A DNA stretch of 64,000 nucleotides from Chryseobacterium sp. GVT01B (GCF_019970045.1 NZ_JAHXYI010000003.1:496001-560000), one strand, 5' to 3'. Counted from the stretch's first letter, positions 42,275-52,284 are shown. The notes: generated by a model from the letters alone, not told the origin. A program made the numbers and translations.

Positions 42275-42454
42275 AAATAAAAGGCTGGAAGATAGAAGTT
42301 ATTTTAATCAGAATACATGACGTTATTTAACTGAAAAACAGAAAACTCCTGAAGCAGAGTATACTCCTGATAATATTCTTTGTATTTTTAGCACGGCAAC
42401 AAAGGTGAAGGAAGTGTTGATCTTTCAATCCGAAATATTGTAAACAAATAGAAA

Positions 42455-43597
42455 ATGAACGGCAAAATAATACAACCCATCTTTGGTTTTTCTCTTACCA
42501 TATTTCTTCTTTCCTGTTCGGGAACAAAGCACGCTGTTGAGGTTGAAAAGGTGAAAAAGGATTCACTCTATACCGAAATTCAGCGGATCGGTTTGGAATC
42601 AACCAGAAATAACAATGTTCCCGGGGTAGCCGTAGCCGTTATTCAGAATGGAAAGATAGTCTGGACACAATGTATAGGATTTGCTGATAAAGAAAGCCAA
42701 AAGCCGGTAACCACAGAAACCATTTTTAATGTGGGTTCTGTTTCAAAAATGGTATCTGCGTGGGGCTTCATGCAACTGACAGAAAAGGGACTTGTAGAAC
42801 TGGACGATCCTGTAAATGAATATCTGACCCGCTGGAAATTACCTGCTTCCCAATATGATATTTCAAAAGTTACGCTGAGGCGTATTCTCAGCCATACGGC
42901 AGGACTTTCGGTACATGGTTACGGAGGTTCTGAGCAGGGAACAAAACTGCTGAGTCTGGAAGAATCTCTTTCCGGAAAGACAAAAAGAAATGGAGAAAGT
43001 GTGCGTTTAATCAATGAGCCGGGAACACAATGGGAGTATTCAGGCGGCGGTTACACATTGGCACAGCTGATGCTCGAAGAAAGAGCAAAGGAGAAGTTTG
43101 CAGATTATATGAAAAAGAATGTTTTCAACCCTTTAGGATTGAATCATACTACTTATGAATGGACGGAAGAAATGATGAAAAATTCTGCAACGGCTTATGA
43201 TGCATCGGGCAAGCCTATCAAGAACAGAATATTTACAGAACAGGCTGCAGCAGGATTACAGACGACAGTGTTGGATCTGGCGCATTTCGCAGAACTGTCA
43301 TTAACATATGAATCAAACAAGCTGCATAAAGTCTTGAAACCGGCAGCCATACAATTGATGGAAAAATCTGTTTCACCATTTTCCGATAAGGGAAAGAGTG
43401 GTCTTGGATATCGGTTCATGTATTATGAAGGGCTTGAAACGGTAGGGCATACCGGGGAGAATGAAGGCTGGAGCGCTGGCGTGTTTATGCATTTGCCCAC
43501 AAAGAGCAGTATTGTAATTCTCTGCAATGGTTCCAACGGAGATCGTGTTTGGTATCCCATCTATCAGAGCTGGGCAAAAAGAATAAGAGCAAATTGA
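42455..43597 (+). CDS. Serine hydrolase lipoprotein, class C beta-lactamase/PBP-like
   Basis: The protein has 380 residues. The lipobox is FLLSC with lipidated C21. The catalytic S95-V-S-K98 tetrad is in NVGSVSKMVSA, Y195-S-G is in WEYSGGGYTLAQL, and GHTGENEGW fills the third motif as an HTG triad. It is probably an envelope-bound peptidase or esterase acting on D-amino-acid substrates or esters. It is convergent with another member of the same superfamily across a shared terminator. Confidence 0.9.
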   Translation: MNGKIIQPIFGFSLTIFLLSCSGTKHAVEVEKVKKDSLYTEIQRIGLESTRNNNVPGVAVAVIQNGKIVWTQCIGFADKESQKPVTTETIFNVGSVSKMVSAWGFMQLTEKGLVELDDPVNEYLTRWKLPASQYDISKVTLRRILSHTAGLSVHGYGGSEQGTKLLSLEESLSGKTKRNGESVRLINEPGTQWEYSGGGYTLAQLMLEERAKEKFADYMKKNVFNPLGLNHTTYEWTEEMMKNSATAYDASGKPIKNRIFTEQAAAGLQTTVLDLAHFAELSLTYESNKLHKVLKPAAIQLMEKSVSPFSDKGKSGLGYRFMYYEGLETVGHTGENEGWSAGVFMHLPTKSSIVILCNGSNGDRVWYPIYQSWAKRIRAN

Positions 43598-43613
43598 AAT
43601 AGAATACCATAAT

Positions 43614-43646
43614 AAAAAATCCAGAAAATTGTTTTCTGGATTTTTT
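43614..43646. terminator. Bidirectional terminator between two serine hydrolase genes
   Basis: The perfect stem CCAGAAAA/TTTTCTGG extends with AAAAAAT/ATTTTTT and has a 3-nt loop. A and T runs on the two sides serve both strands. Confidence 0.9.
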
Positions 43647-43665
43647 GTATGATGGCTTAGAAGAT

Positions 43666-44724
43666 TTATTTCAGTACTTTGTTGTAGATCTCATTCAGCA
43701 GGTTTTGTCTCATTTTAGAATTTCTTTGGTTTAAAAGGATAATGATACCCCATTTTTTTGCCCTGTTGTAGCAGATGATGGAAGATTGACCCATAGAATC
43801 ACCGGACTTCAGGAAAATGGTATTCTGATCATCTGTATTAATGGTAAGGCCTAGTCCCATTTCTCTTTTTTCATCCTTATAGTAAAGCTTTTCTGTTAAA
43901 AGTGCGGCATTAGATATTGGATTTCCGTTGGTAAGAACTGCTTTCAGATAGGTGATCATATCCGAGGCATTTGATTTTACCAATCCTGCCGATGCTGTAA
44001 TATTCCACTTGAAAAATTCCTGAGCGCCGCCATTGGGATTATAGCCTGCTGTGATGTTTTTTACATTGAAATCCTTTGTCAAGGTATTGGTCATCTGCAG
44101 AGGAGTGATTATTTTTTCACGGATTATTTCATCATAGCTTTTACCGTACACTTTCTCCAGTATTTGTCCCAACAGGGTATAGCCAATGGTAGAATAGCGG
44201 TATTTACCATAATCAGTGATTTCATTGTAGTTGTTGATAATGGAAGTCAGTGTTTTTTCTGTGACATTACTTACCGGCTGTTGCGGATTTAATTCTATCA
44301 GTTTGGCGAAATCTATATCCGGCAGACCAGACTGATGAGAGGCCAGATCTGAAATTCTGATTTTGTTTCTGAGGTTTTTCTGTAAAATATAACTTTTAGG
44401 CAGGTAATTGTCAATATAATCTTCCGGTTTTAGTTTATTTTCAATAACCGCCTGGGCAATTAAATTTGAAGTCAGAATTTTGGTAATAGATGCAATTTCA
44501 AATATGGAATTCTTGTTAATGTCAACAGAACTTTCTTTGCTAAGTTTTCCATAAGCAGTATAATATTCTTCATCATTACTGATAAACCCAACACTGATGG
44601 CAACGTCCGGATTTTTCTGATAATTGTCTTTGATGATGGAATCTATTTTTTTGGAAATGTTCTGTCCAAAAGTAAAAGTACTGATCAATAATAGTACTGC
44701 TAAAAAAGTGAATGAAGTTTTCAT
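43666..44724 (-). CDS. Secreted serine hydrolase, class C beta-lactamase/PBP-like
   Basis: The protein has 352 residues with a signal peptide (cleavage near FTFGQ). The catalytic S79-I-T-K82 is in EIASITKIL; the Tyr motif is in YRYSTIGYTLLG near residue 175. The usual third motif is replaced by KSGDSMGQSS, with KSG near residue 310. Sequence similarity to the 42455 gene is modest, so these are not a recent duplication. It is encoded next to a membrane-anchored AraC regulator on the same strand. Confidence 0.9.
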   Translation of the reverse strand: MKTSFTFLAVLLLISTFTFGQNISKKIDSIIKDNYQKNPDVAISVGFISNDEEYYTAYGKLSKESSVDINKNSIFEIASITKILTSNLIAQAVIENKLKPEDYIDNYLPKSYILQKNLRNKIRISDLASHQSGLPDIDFAKLIELNPQQPVSNVTEKTLTSIINNYNEITDYGKYRYSTIGYTLLGQILEKVYGKSYDEIIREKIITPLQMTNTLTKDFNVKNITAGYNPNGGAQEFFKWNITASAGLVKSNASDMITYLKAVLTNGNPISNAALLTEKLYYKDEKREMGLGLTINTDDQNTIFLKSGDSMGQSSIICYNRAKKWGIIILLNQRNSKMRQNLLNEIYNKVLK

Positions 44725-44864
44725 TGTATCGTTATTTTAATAGTTAAAAATGATTTCGATACAAAGATGTGGAAGTACCTAGATCTACGCGACCGAATAA
44801 AAGTATTCGGCCTCATTAGTCTGAAAAAATACGTTCGGGTAATGTAAGATACGAGTACGAGTAA

Positions 44865-46019
44865 TTACAAGGTGTTGTTTTGTAATGAGTTGCGATACTC
44901 TGTCGGTGTATTCCCTGTATGCTTTTTAAAAGCAGTATTGAATGAAGATTTTGAATTGAAACCAACTTCGTACAGGATTTCCAGGATGGTTACTTTACTT
45001 TTTGTAGTGTCTTTTAGAATATTCATTGCATGTTCGATACGATAGGTATTTACAAAATCGTAAAAATGCTGTCCCAATTGATGGTTGATAAGAACAGACA
45101 ACTCACGAACGGGAATTTCAAGCTCTTTTGAAATATCCTGTATCGTTAAAGAAGGATTAAGAAATGGTTTTTCTTCTGTCATCAGTTTCTTCAGTTTCAG
45201 TAATTCTTCATTGTTTATATTTTCATTGACAACTTCAGAAGTATTATTTTTTTCTTCGGAAATCAGATCCGAAACAAGCTTTAATTTGGAATCAATATTT
45301 CTAAAAAGACCAGGGTTATTCAGAGCTTTGTACAGATACCAGCACACAATAAAAAGCTGAAGGACCAATGCTCCTATTTTTATCCATTCTGAGATGTACG
45401 GATAATCCGAAAACTTGAAAATATTCTTCAATAAAGCAATGGAATATAAAATGGTAAGCACCACCGTAAACTGGAACAACCAGTTGTAGGAATTGATATG
45501 GGTGCCGGCATTATTTTCAAGGTAAAGCTTTTTAGCCTTTCTTAAAAGCAGGAATACAGCAGTAAAATAAACAATCACCTGAATATGGAACAGGATATGA
45601 TTGAACTGAAGCTCTGCCATATGCTGACGATTGACAAGGAAGTCAACTTTAGAAGCGGTATCTACAGCGTAAAAACGGGGCAGCAAAACAGCATTCACAA
45701 CTAAAAAGGGAAGAAGATGAATGAGGTATTTTGGTCTGAGTTTAAAGTCAGAATAACAAACAGACAGCACATACAGATAGAAAACAGGAATCTGTAAAAA
45801 CGCAAATGTAGTTCTCAGCATTCCCAGATTGGAAGGACCGCTAGAAACTGAATTCAATAAAGGCTCACTCACATCTATGGCGGTGAGGATAAGGAAAAAA
45901 GCAAAAAGGCGATTATTGGTTTTGTGTTCTGTTTTGACTGTAAGTAAAAAAAATACAAGAAAGAATGAAACGAACAACGAGATGATTGTTACGATACTTA
46001 ATAAATTCATTTTATCCAT
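44865..46019 (-). CDS. Membrane-anchored AraC-family regulator
   Basis: The protein has 384 residues. Seven or eight hydrophobic helices fill residues 1-235, then a cytoplasmic linker and an AraC HTH pair at about 275-380 (IQDISKELEIPVRELSVLINHQLGQHFYDFVNTYRIE and VGFNSKSSFNTAFKKHTGNTPTEYR). Such 7TM-AraC proteins sense membrane-linked signals in Bacteroidota. It lies 140 bp upstream of the serine hydrolase gene on the same strand and probably controls it. Confidence 0.92.
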   Translation of the reverse strand: MDKMNLLSIVTIISLFVSFFLVFFLLTVKTEHKTNNRLFAFFLILTAIDVSEPLLNSVSSGPSNLGMLRTTFAFLQIPVFYLYVLSVCYSDFKLRPKYLIHLLPFLVVNAVLLPRFYAVDTASKVDFLVNRQHMAELQFNHILFHIQVIVYFTAVFLLLRKAKKLYLENNAGTHINSYNWLFQFTVVLTILYSIALLKNIFKFSDYPYISEWIKIGALVLQLFIVCWYLYKALNNPGLFRNIDSKLKLVSDLISEEKNNTSEVVNENINNEELLKLKKLMTEEKPFLNPSLTIQDISKELEIPVRELSVLINHQLGQHFYDFVNTYRIEHAMNILKDTTKSKVTILEILYEVGFNSKSSFNTAFKKHTGNTPTEYRNSLQNNTL

Positions 46020-46150
46020 TCATAATGCTTTATGTTCTGTATTTTGTTCCGGGTTTTACTTTCGTAAATATAATTATTTAACCGACATCAGCATGCAGGT
46101 TTCAAAGGGAAACAGAATATTGTTTGTGCGTTTTAGAAAATGGAAGTGAA

Positions 46151-46197
46151 GAGGTTGGGAGCTGGGAGAGGGAAGATGGAAGTTATTTTGAGTTGTA
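46151..46197. repeat. Dispersed repeat R3, copy 2
   Basis: GAGGTTGGGAGCTGGGAGAG then GGAAGATGGAAG and TTTTGAGTTGTA match the copy at 41902-41958 base for base over most of the length, in the same orientation. Confidence 0.6.
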
Positions 46198-46210
46198 TTA
46201 ATGGATGATC

Positions 46211-46236
46211 TGAGATTCTTCCTTCGTCAGAATGAC
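46211..46236. repeat. Half copy of repeat R2
   Basis: GAGATTCTTCCTTCGTCAGAATGAC matches the right end of copy 2 (41998-42095) but the left half is missing (written here as GAGATTCTTCCTTCG plus TCAGAATGAC). It follows R3 as in the 41.9-42.1 kb block, but here the two are closer together. Confidence 0.6.
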
Positions 46237-46372
46237 AATGCGCTGTCAGAAATCGGAATAGAAGATTGAACGTAACTAATGACAAAAATGAAAGTTATTA
46301 TCCCTTAAAAAAGATAAACAGCTATTTTTATAACTATCATAACTTCCAGCCTCCAGTTTCCCGCTTCAAAAC

Positions 46373-46410
46373 AAAAAAAGCCTCTCAAGATCATTGAAAG
46401 GCTTTTTTAT
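46373..46410 (-). terminator. Terminator of the large secreted protein gene
   Basis: Arms AAAAAAGCCTCTCAA and TTGAAAGGCTTTTTT (one mismatch) with a 5-6-nt loop and T runs on both sides. It lies at the stop of the 46410-48806 gene. Confidence 0.85.
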
Positions 46411-48806
46411 TATTTTAAAATCTGCTGATCAAAAAGAAGATGGTCATCTTCATCAAAACTTATGATCTGTACTTTATATTGTTTGGCGCTGTCGTTATTG
46501 AAGAATTTAATTCTTGGCGGAACATAATCGCTGTCAAATAAATTCGGATTCCAGTAAAGGGTTTCTCTGGTATCGTTTTCAATTTTCTCCGGAGCGTCAT
46601 CATCTATCATTTCAATAGGAAACTCTGAAGGCTTATCATATCCTTTGATGATGGCTGAGTTGTTCTTTGGGGCTTCTTTTTCGGTACTTTTAGATTTCAT
46701 ATTGCCTTTCATGGTGTAGATGGCTACGGCATCACCTATTAATCCTGATCCTTTGATAATTTTTACCATTGCGATATTATTTACAGGAAGGGATGAAATC
46801 ATGGAGCCATCAGTAAGTACTTCATCTAAATACAGCTTCGCCTGCTGGCCTCGGATGTACGGTACATTTACTCCTGAATTATTTCTTTGAAGTGTTAAAC
46901 CTGCTGCTTTTCCCTGCAGCCAGTCTAATATATTGCTTGATCCAGAGACATGCTGATCTTCATTCACAAAGTCAAATACAGTAGAATTTTCAGAACTGAA
47001 CATTCCGCTGGAGAGCTGCTTATCTAATTCCTGTTTCGGATCTTTCTTTTTTCCTACTAATGCTACTTCCTGAATCTGGATATCATTACTCTCTTTCTTC
47101 CTGATGTTTTTTTGAGTATTGATGGCTCTGGCAATGGCAGGAGGAAGGGTTTTGCTTTTAGCAGATTTTACCAATGTATATTTTGTACCGGGGAAATTAC
47201 CTTTAAATTCTGAAGGATTTACCAGCGGTTCCACGGTAACGAATAAATTATCAGTACTTGATTCTTTATTTTCTGAATTGACGAATAATGAAACATTCAC
47301 AGGTTCATCATTGTTGAGATTATTTAAATAGACATACCCGTTTTGATCTGTTTTAAATTGATTAAAGGCAGGTTGATTTTTGCCTAACTGCAATACTAAA
47401 TTTACAGTAGAGTTGATCAGCAGAGCGTTGTTTTTAATAGGTTTTACTCGGTAAGAAAGATATTGCTGAGATTGGGTTTTAATGATAGGGGCAGTTCCAC
47501 TGAGTACAGAATTCCAGTCGAATCTCTTCCAGTTTTCAGAAATAAGAAGTGCATCCAGAGCTTCAGTATTGGCATTTTTAGAAAAATACTGTGCCGGGCT
47601 GTCTATTTTTGAAGTAAAATCCCCCGTTAACCAAAGTGCGCTCAGAATATTTTCTTCATCAGGAGTTTGGGTGCCGTCATCTTCACTTACCACAACAGTA
47701 TAATTTTTGAAATAAGACTCCGGAGAAAGGTCAATGCTGTTGAAAGACCTTGGAGTTTGTTTTAAACTCTGGCCTATAATTTCTGCTTTTTCAATCTTTA
47801 AATCGCCGGGTTTTATAAAGCAAAGTCTTTGGGCCACGGGATTGTCCTGCTCATCAAAAATTACCAGCTGTAAAACACCATTGGCTCCGTTGCTGATTTT
47901 TGTAGGAATAAGACTTGATGCTTCATTGGTTAAATGGTTGATGTTCGCTCTGTAAGCAAGGTGATTATTGATAAGTCCGACAATTTTATACCCTTGAAGC
48001 TGTTGTTTTAGGTTAACACCTTTTAAGGAATACTTAATTCCTTCCTTGGAGCTGTGAACTTCTACATTAAGACCGCTGTCTGCAGCCTGTGGTAAATCTA
48101 TTGTCTGGCTTTTTCCTGCATTGTCCTGAATAATAGCCTGGTATTTTTTTCCTGATGCCGGAGTCATTGTAAAGGAAGCAACATTTTTATCAAAAGATTT
48201 AAACGTAGTGACAGGAGTTTTTGGATTTTGTGCATCAATTATTTTTCCGGTCCAGTTTTCCGGTAAAGAAGAATTGCCGGATAATCTTACCGCAAATTTG
48301 GTAGGCATGCCGTTAATGAAAGTTCCGCCTTCCGGAAATGCTTTTGCAGACCAATCGGAATTTTTAGAAACTACTAATGATTCTGTGGAATTTGGGTTGT
48401 AAACGGGAAGTGTTTTAACAATCTGAAAATCTTCATTAAAGTTGGTCATATAAGGCGTATAAGCTCTTACAAAATATACCTGTTCAGGAAGGTCTTCTTT
48501 CAGCTGAAAATCTCCGCTGCCTTCACCATTGGTAAGAAGTACCGTTTTCCAGTCTATTAATTTTTTATCAGAATTGTACAATTCTACAAATAGAGTCGTG
48601 GATAATGCAGATCGGTTATATCCGTCAAATACAAAGCTTTTGAACCAGATTTTATCACCGGCGGCATATTGTGATTTGTCGGTAAGCAGGTATACTTTCT
48701 CTTGTTCATAATTATCCTCAAGATTGGTAATTGCTTTTTCTAATTTGGTTTGTGCCAGCACAGGTGTTACCATTGAAATAAGCAAAACACAGAATATATT
48801 TTTCAT
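46410..48806 (-). CDS. Large secreted protein with MG2-like and TonB-plug-like domains
   Basis: The protein has 798 residues with a signal peptide (cleavage near TPVLAQ). The N-terminal region (YLLTDKSQYAAGDKIWFKSFVFDG) is the MG2/macroglobulin-like domain of alpha-2-macroglobulins. The middle has several beta-sandwich pieces. Near residues 640-720 is a plug-like segment (ILDWLQGKAAGLTLQ, YLDEVLTDGSMI, MVKIIKGSG) as in SusC proteins, but no barrel follows. Annotated homologues are usually called TonB-dependent receptor plug-domain proteins. It probably works at the outer membrane. It stands alone. Confidence 0.75.
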   Translation of the reverse strand: MKNIFCVLLISMVTPVLAQTKLEKAITNLEDNYEQEKVYLLTDKSQYAAGDKIWFKSFVFDGYNRSALSTTLFVELYNSDKKLIDWKTVLLTNGEGSGDFQLKEDLPEQVYFVRAYTPYMTNFNEDFQIVKTLPVYNPNSTESLVVSKNSDWSAKAFPEGGTFINGMPTKFAVRLSGNSSLPENWTGKIIDAQNPKTPVTTFKSFDKNVASFTMTPASGKKYQAIIQDNAGKSQTIDLPQAADSGLNVEVHSSKEGIKYSLKGVNLKQQLQGYKIVGLINNHLAYRANINHLTNEASSLIPTKISNGANGVLQLVIFDEQDNPVAQRLCFIKPGDLKIEKAEIIGQSLKQTPRSFNSIDLSPESYFKNYTVVVSEDDGTQTPDEENILSALWLTGDFTSKIDSPAQYFSKNANTEALDALLISENWKRFDWNSVLSGTAPIIKTQSQQYLSYRVKPIKNNALLINSTVNLVLQLGKNQPAFNQFKTDQNGYVYLNNLNNDEPVNVSLFVNSENKESSTDNLFVTVEPLVNPSEFKGNFPGTKYTLVKSAKSKTLPPAIARAINTQKNIRKKESNDIQIQEVALVGKKKDPKQELDKQLSSGMFSSENSTVFDFVNEDQHVSGSSNILDWLQGKAAGLTLQRNNSGVNVPYIRGQQAKLYLDEVLTDGSMISSLPVNNIAMVKIIKGSGLIGDAVAIYTMKGNMKSKSTEKEAPKNNSAIIKGYDKPSEFPIEMIDDDAPEKIENDTRETLYWNPNLFDSDYVPPRIKFFNNDSAKQYKVQIISFDEDDHLLFDQQILK

Positions 48807-49167
48807 AAAAATCTCAGCGCATTTTAATTCTGGGCTAATTTAGTCATTTAAAGACTTCGGAAAAGGTTAAAAACTTATAATTATCCAATTTAAAAAGCAT
48901 TTCTTTCAGATTTTGATGTACAGTTTTTTAACAGCAATACTGGCGCAGTTTTCTCAGAAAAAGATTCCGTTAAAACATTCTGATTTAAGAAAAGTATTCG
49001 TGAATAGTTCAGTATTTTACCAATAAAATAAGATGTGGTACATCAAAACCGTAAATAAATCCTATCTTTAATTAGATGAATTGGAGAAGCTTATAGATAT
49101 TCGGAAAGTAATTCCGGTGTCGGCAAGATAGTTGTACTCAATGAACGACCAAAACAAAATGTAAACT
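48807..49167. other. Intergenic region ahead of the ergothioneine operon
   Basis: AT-rich, with divergent promoters for the large secreted protein and for egtD. A TATCTTTA box near 49061 resembles a -7 element, but no clear -33 partner was found. No riboswitch-like structure is recognised. Confidence 0.4.
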
Positions 49168-50148
49168 ATGAATGTACAGTTAAAACAGGATTGTCATTTT
49201 AAAGATGATGGTGCCGATAATTTCGGTTCGGACGTTTTAAAAGGCCTGTCCGCTCATCCGAAAAAATTATCTTCAAAATATTTTTATGACAAAACAGGCG
49301 ACCGCCTTTTCCAGCAGATTATGGCTATGCCTGAATATTATCTTACCAATTGTGAGCTGGATATATTTAAGAATAAAACAGAGGAGCTTGCAAAAGCGAT
49401 TTCCAATATCAATGAATCTTTTGATCTTATAGAATTAGGAGCAGGCGATGCGATGAAATCATCTTACCTTCTCAAAAATTTAGTAGAAAAAGGAACAGAT
49501 TTTACCTATATGCCTATTGATATTTCAGGAAATATTCTTTCTGTTTTACAGGAAAATCTGAAGAAAAAACTGCCTGAACTTGAAATTTTACCGTTGGAAG
49601 GAGAGTATTTTGATATGCTTGACAAAGCCACAGGGATTTCAAAAAGGAAAAAAGTAGTCCTTTTCTTAGGTGGAAATATAGGAAATATGGAGAGTGAGGA
49701 AGCCAGACATTTTTGCAATGAAGTGAAAAGAAAACTGAATGCCGGAGATTTATTTCTCGTAGGTTTTGACCTGAAGAAAAACCCAAACACCATTCTTGCA
49801 GCTTATAATGATCCCGCGGGAATTACCGCTTCCTTCAATCTTAATCTTCTGACAAGAATCAACCGGGAACTGAAAGCTGATTTCAAGGTGGAAAATTTTC
49901 AGCATTATCAAAATTATGACCCTATTTCAGGAGCCTGCAGAAGTTTTCTGGTAAGTCTTTGTGATCAGGAAGTTTATGTGGGAAACCATTTGTTTCAATT
50001 TAAAAAAGATGAACTGATTGATATGGAGATTTCTCAGAAATTTTCTGAACAGGATATCAAAAAACTGGCTGGAGACTCAGGATTTCATATCCTTGTTGAG
50101 ATTAAAGATACTAAAAACTGGTTTGTAGATTCTATCTGGATGGTATAA
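49168..50148 (+). CDS. egtD: L-histidine N-alpha-methyltransferase EgtD
   Basis: The protein has 326 residues, the normal length. The N-terminal signature LSSKYFYDKTGDRLFQQIMAMPEYYLTNCE is typical. The SAM site is in IELGAGDAMKS, with LGGNIGNM downstream. EgtD makes hercynine (trimethylhistidine) from histidine and three SAM in the cytoplasm. It starts a plus-strand run of five genes; egtB follows 17 bp later. Confidence 0.95.
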   Translation: MNVQLKQDCHFKDDGADNFGSDVLKGLSAHPKKLSSKYFYDKTGDRLFQQIMAMPEYYLTNCELDIFKNKTEELAKAISNINESFDLIELGAGDAMKSSYLLKNLVEKGTDFTYMPIDISGNILSVLQENLKKKLPELEILPLEGEYFDMLDKATGISKRKKVVLFLGGNIGNMESEEARHFCNEVKRKLNAGDLFLVGFDLKKNPNTILAAYNDPAGITASFNLNLLTRINRELKADFKVENFQHYQNYDPISGACRSFLVSLCDQEVYVGNHLFQFKKDELIDMEISQKFSEQDIKKLAGDSGFHILVEIKDTKNWFVDSIWMV

Positions 50149-50164
50149 TTTAAAATGATTTTTT

Positions 50165-51355
50165 ATGAAAAAAGATGCATTACTTGTAAAAGCAAAACCT
50201 CATAAAAACAGGACAAAAAAATACTCTGAAATCAGAAATCATTCCGTTGAGATTTGCAGTCCTTTGGAAATTGAAGACTATGTTGTTCAGCCTATAGTAG
50301 ATGTGAGTCCTCCGAAATGGCATTTGGGCCATACAACCTGGTTTTTTGAAACCTTTATTTTACAGCCCAATTTTTCCGGTTACGAAGTTTTTGATCCTCA
50401 GTATAATTTTGTGTTCAATAGTTATTACGAAACCATCGGGGCCCGTGTTATCCGTACTGACAGAGGAAATTTGAGCCGTCCATCTGTTTCAGATGTTTTT
50501 AAATACCGTGAATATGTAGATCAGAAGATGGATGAATTTCTTCAGAACGGATATCTTACAGAATCACTGGAGTCACTGTTAGAATTAGGGTTAAACCATG
50601 AACAGCAGCACCAGAAATTATTATTGACAGATATCAAATACATTTTAGGTCATAATCCTTTATTTCCTCCTTACAAAAAGGAAAATATTTCAAAAAATGA
50701 AACTGTTGTAAACTCAGAGATGATAAGCTTTTCAGAAGGAATTTATGAAATCGGTTTTAAGGGTGATGGCTTTTGTTTTGATAATGAACTGGGAAGACAC
50801 AAAGTATATCTGAATGATTTTAAAATTTGCAGTCAATTGGTGACCAATAAAGAATATTTAGAATTTGTTGAAGCAGGAGGCTATGAAGATTTCAGACACT
50901 GGCATGCCGAGGGTTGGGATTGGGTGAAGCAAAATAACGCAAAATCCCCCTTATACTGGCATTTCATTGATGGGAAATGGATGAATTATACTTTACATGG
51001 TTTAGAGGAAATCGACTTAGAAGAAGCCGTCTGCCATATCAGTTTTTTTGAAGCTTCCGCTTTTGCTTCATGGAAAGGAAAACGCCTGCCCACCGAAGCT
51101 GAATGGGAGATTGCATCAGAATATTTTGACTGGGGAAAGCGCTGGGAGTGGACCAATTCTGCTTATCTTCCATATCCGGGATTTAAAAAAGAAGCAGGAG
51201 CTGTGGGAGAATATAACGGGAAATTTATGGTGAATCAAATGGTGCTTCGTGGTGCTTCAGTGGCCACTCCGCCCGGACACAGCAGAAATACTTACCGGAA
51301 CTTTTTCCAGACTCATTTACAGTGGCAGTTTACCGGAATCAGACTTGCACAATAA
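50165..51355 (+). CDS. egtB: Ergothioneine sulfoxide synthase EgtB
   Basis: The protein has 396 residues. Residues 1-165 are a DinB-like domain with iron ligands in HLGHTTWFFE and NHEQQHQKLL (H-x3-H). Residues about 185-396 are a formylglycine-generating-enzyme-like domain (RLPTEAEWEIA, RGASVATPPGHSRNTYRNFF). It joins a thiol donor to hercynine with O2 at a non-heme Fe(II). No egtA or egtC homologue is present, so I infer that the donor may be cysteine directly, as in some EgtB subtypes, rather than gamma-glutamylcysteine. Confidence 0.95.
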   Translation: MKKDALLVKAKPHKNRTKKYSEIRNHSVEICSPLEIEDYVVQPIVDVSPPKWHLGHTTWFFETFILQPNFSGYEVFDPQYNFVFNSYYETIGARVIRTDRGNLSRPSVSDVFKYREYVDQKMDEFLQNGYLTESLESLLELGLNHEQQHQKLLLTDIKYILGHNPLFPPYKKENISKNETVVNSEMISFSEGIYEIGFKGDGFCFDNELGRHKVYLNDFKICSQLVTNKEYLEFVEAGGYEDFRHWHAEGWDWVKQNNAKSPLYWHFIDGKWMNYTLHGLEEIDLEEAVCHISFFEASAFASWKGKRLPTEAEWEIASEYFDWGKRWEWTNSAYLPYPGFKKEAGAVGEYNGKFMVNQMVLRGASVATPPGHSRNTYRNFFQTHLQWQFTGIRLAQ

Positions 51356-51363
51356 TTTTGCCT

Positions 51364-52284
51364 ATGATTACAGTTGAATCGGTTTCAAAAAGTTTTAACG
51401 GGAAAAAAGCCGTGGATGCTATTTCTTTTCAGGCCAATGACAAAGAAATTCTGGTGCTTTTAGGAACAAGCGGCTGCGGAAAAACAACCATGCTGAAAAT
51501 GATCAACCGCCTCGTTGATATAGATTCCGGGACTATTTTGATTGACGGTAAAAATATTCAGTCGCAAAAAGTGGAAGAGGTGCGTATGGGAATCGGATTT
51601 GTCATGCAGCATTCCGGATTATTTCCCCATTATACCATACAACAGAACATAGCAGTCATTCCTGAATTGCTGAAATGGGATAAAAAAAAGACAGTCAAAA
51701 GAACTCTTGAATTATTACATAAACTTTATCTTTCAGAAGAGATACTTACACGGTTTCCAAACGAATTAAGCGGCGGACAGCAGCAAAGAGTAGGAATTGC
51801 CAGGGCTCTGATTGCGGATTCACCTGTTTTGTTGATGGACGAACCGTTCGGAGCATTGGATAATATTACCAAAACCGATATTCATTCAGAATTTAAATCA
51901 CTGGAAGAACTTAAAAATAAGACGATTATTCTGGTTACCCATGATGTTCAGGAAGCATTCGATTTAGGTCATAAAATCTGCCTGATGGATCAAGGGAAAA
52001 TTATCCAGACGGGAACTCCGAAAGAAATGCTGTATCAACCCAACAATGATTTCGTTAAAAATTTCTTTGCCAAAAACCGGCTTTTACTGGAATACAAAGT
52101 GGCCAGACTGAAAGATATGACCTCTCTGATTGAAGGAAGCCGCTTCTACGAAGAACTTAAGTTCTCAGAGAATTCAAGTGTGTGGGATGCGTTGCAGCAG
52201 TTGAGCGCTGATACTTTGCTTTCCGAAGATTACGAAAATCTGGTGAAAGCTTTTAATGAATACCGAAAATTCCAGACTGTATGA
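51364..52284 (+). CDS. ABC transporter ATP-binding protein, OpuCA/EgtV-like
   Basis: From the ATG at 51364 the protein is 306 residues (the frame extends to 51322 inside egtB). Walker A is LGTSGCGKTT, the signature is LSGGQQQR, and Walker B is LLMDEPFGALD. The C-terminus has a long accessory tail but no clear CBS pair. This is the betaine/choline/carnitine-type importer ATPase family, now including ergothioneine importers. It overlaps the permease gene by 4 nt (ATGA). Confidence 0.92.
   Translation: MITVESVSKSFNGKKAVDAISFQANDKEILVLLGTSGCGKTTMLKMINRLVDIDSGTILIDGKNIQSQKVEEVRMGIGFVMQHSGLFPHYTIQQNIAVIPELLKWDKKKTVKRTLELLHKLYLSEEILTRFPNELSGGQQQRVGIARALIADSPVLLMDEPFGALDNITKTDIHSEFKSLEELKNKTIILVTHDVQEAFDLGHKICLMDQGKIIQTGTPKEMLYQPNNDFVKNFFAKNRLLLEYKVARLKDMTSLIEGSRFYEELKFSENSSVWDALQQLSADTLLSEDYENLVKAFNEYRKFQTV

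Noticed and set aside
42455..44724. The two serine hydrolases as a recent duplication
   Set aside because: They share only family motifs, differ in length and third motif, and are in opposite orientation.
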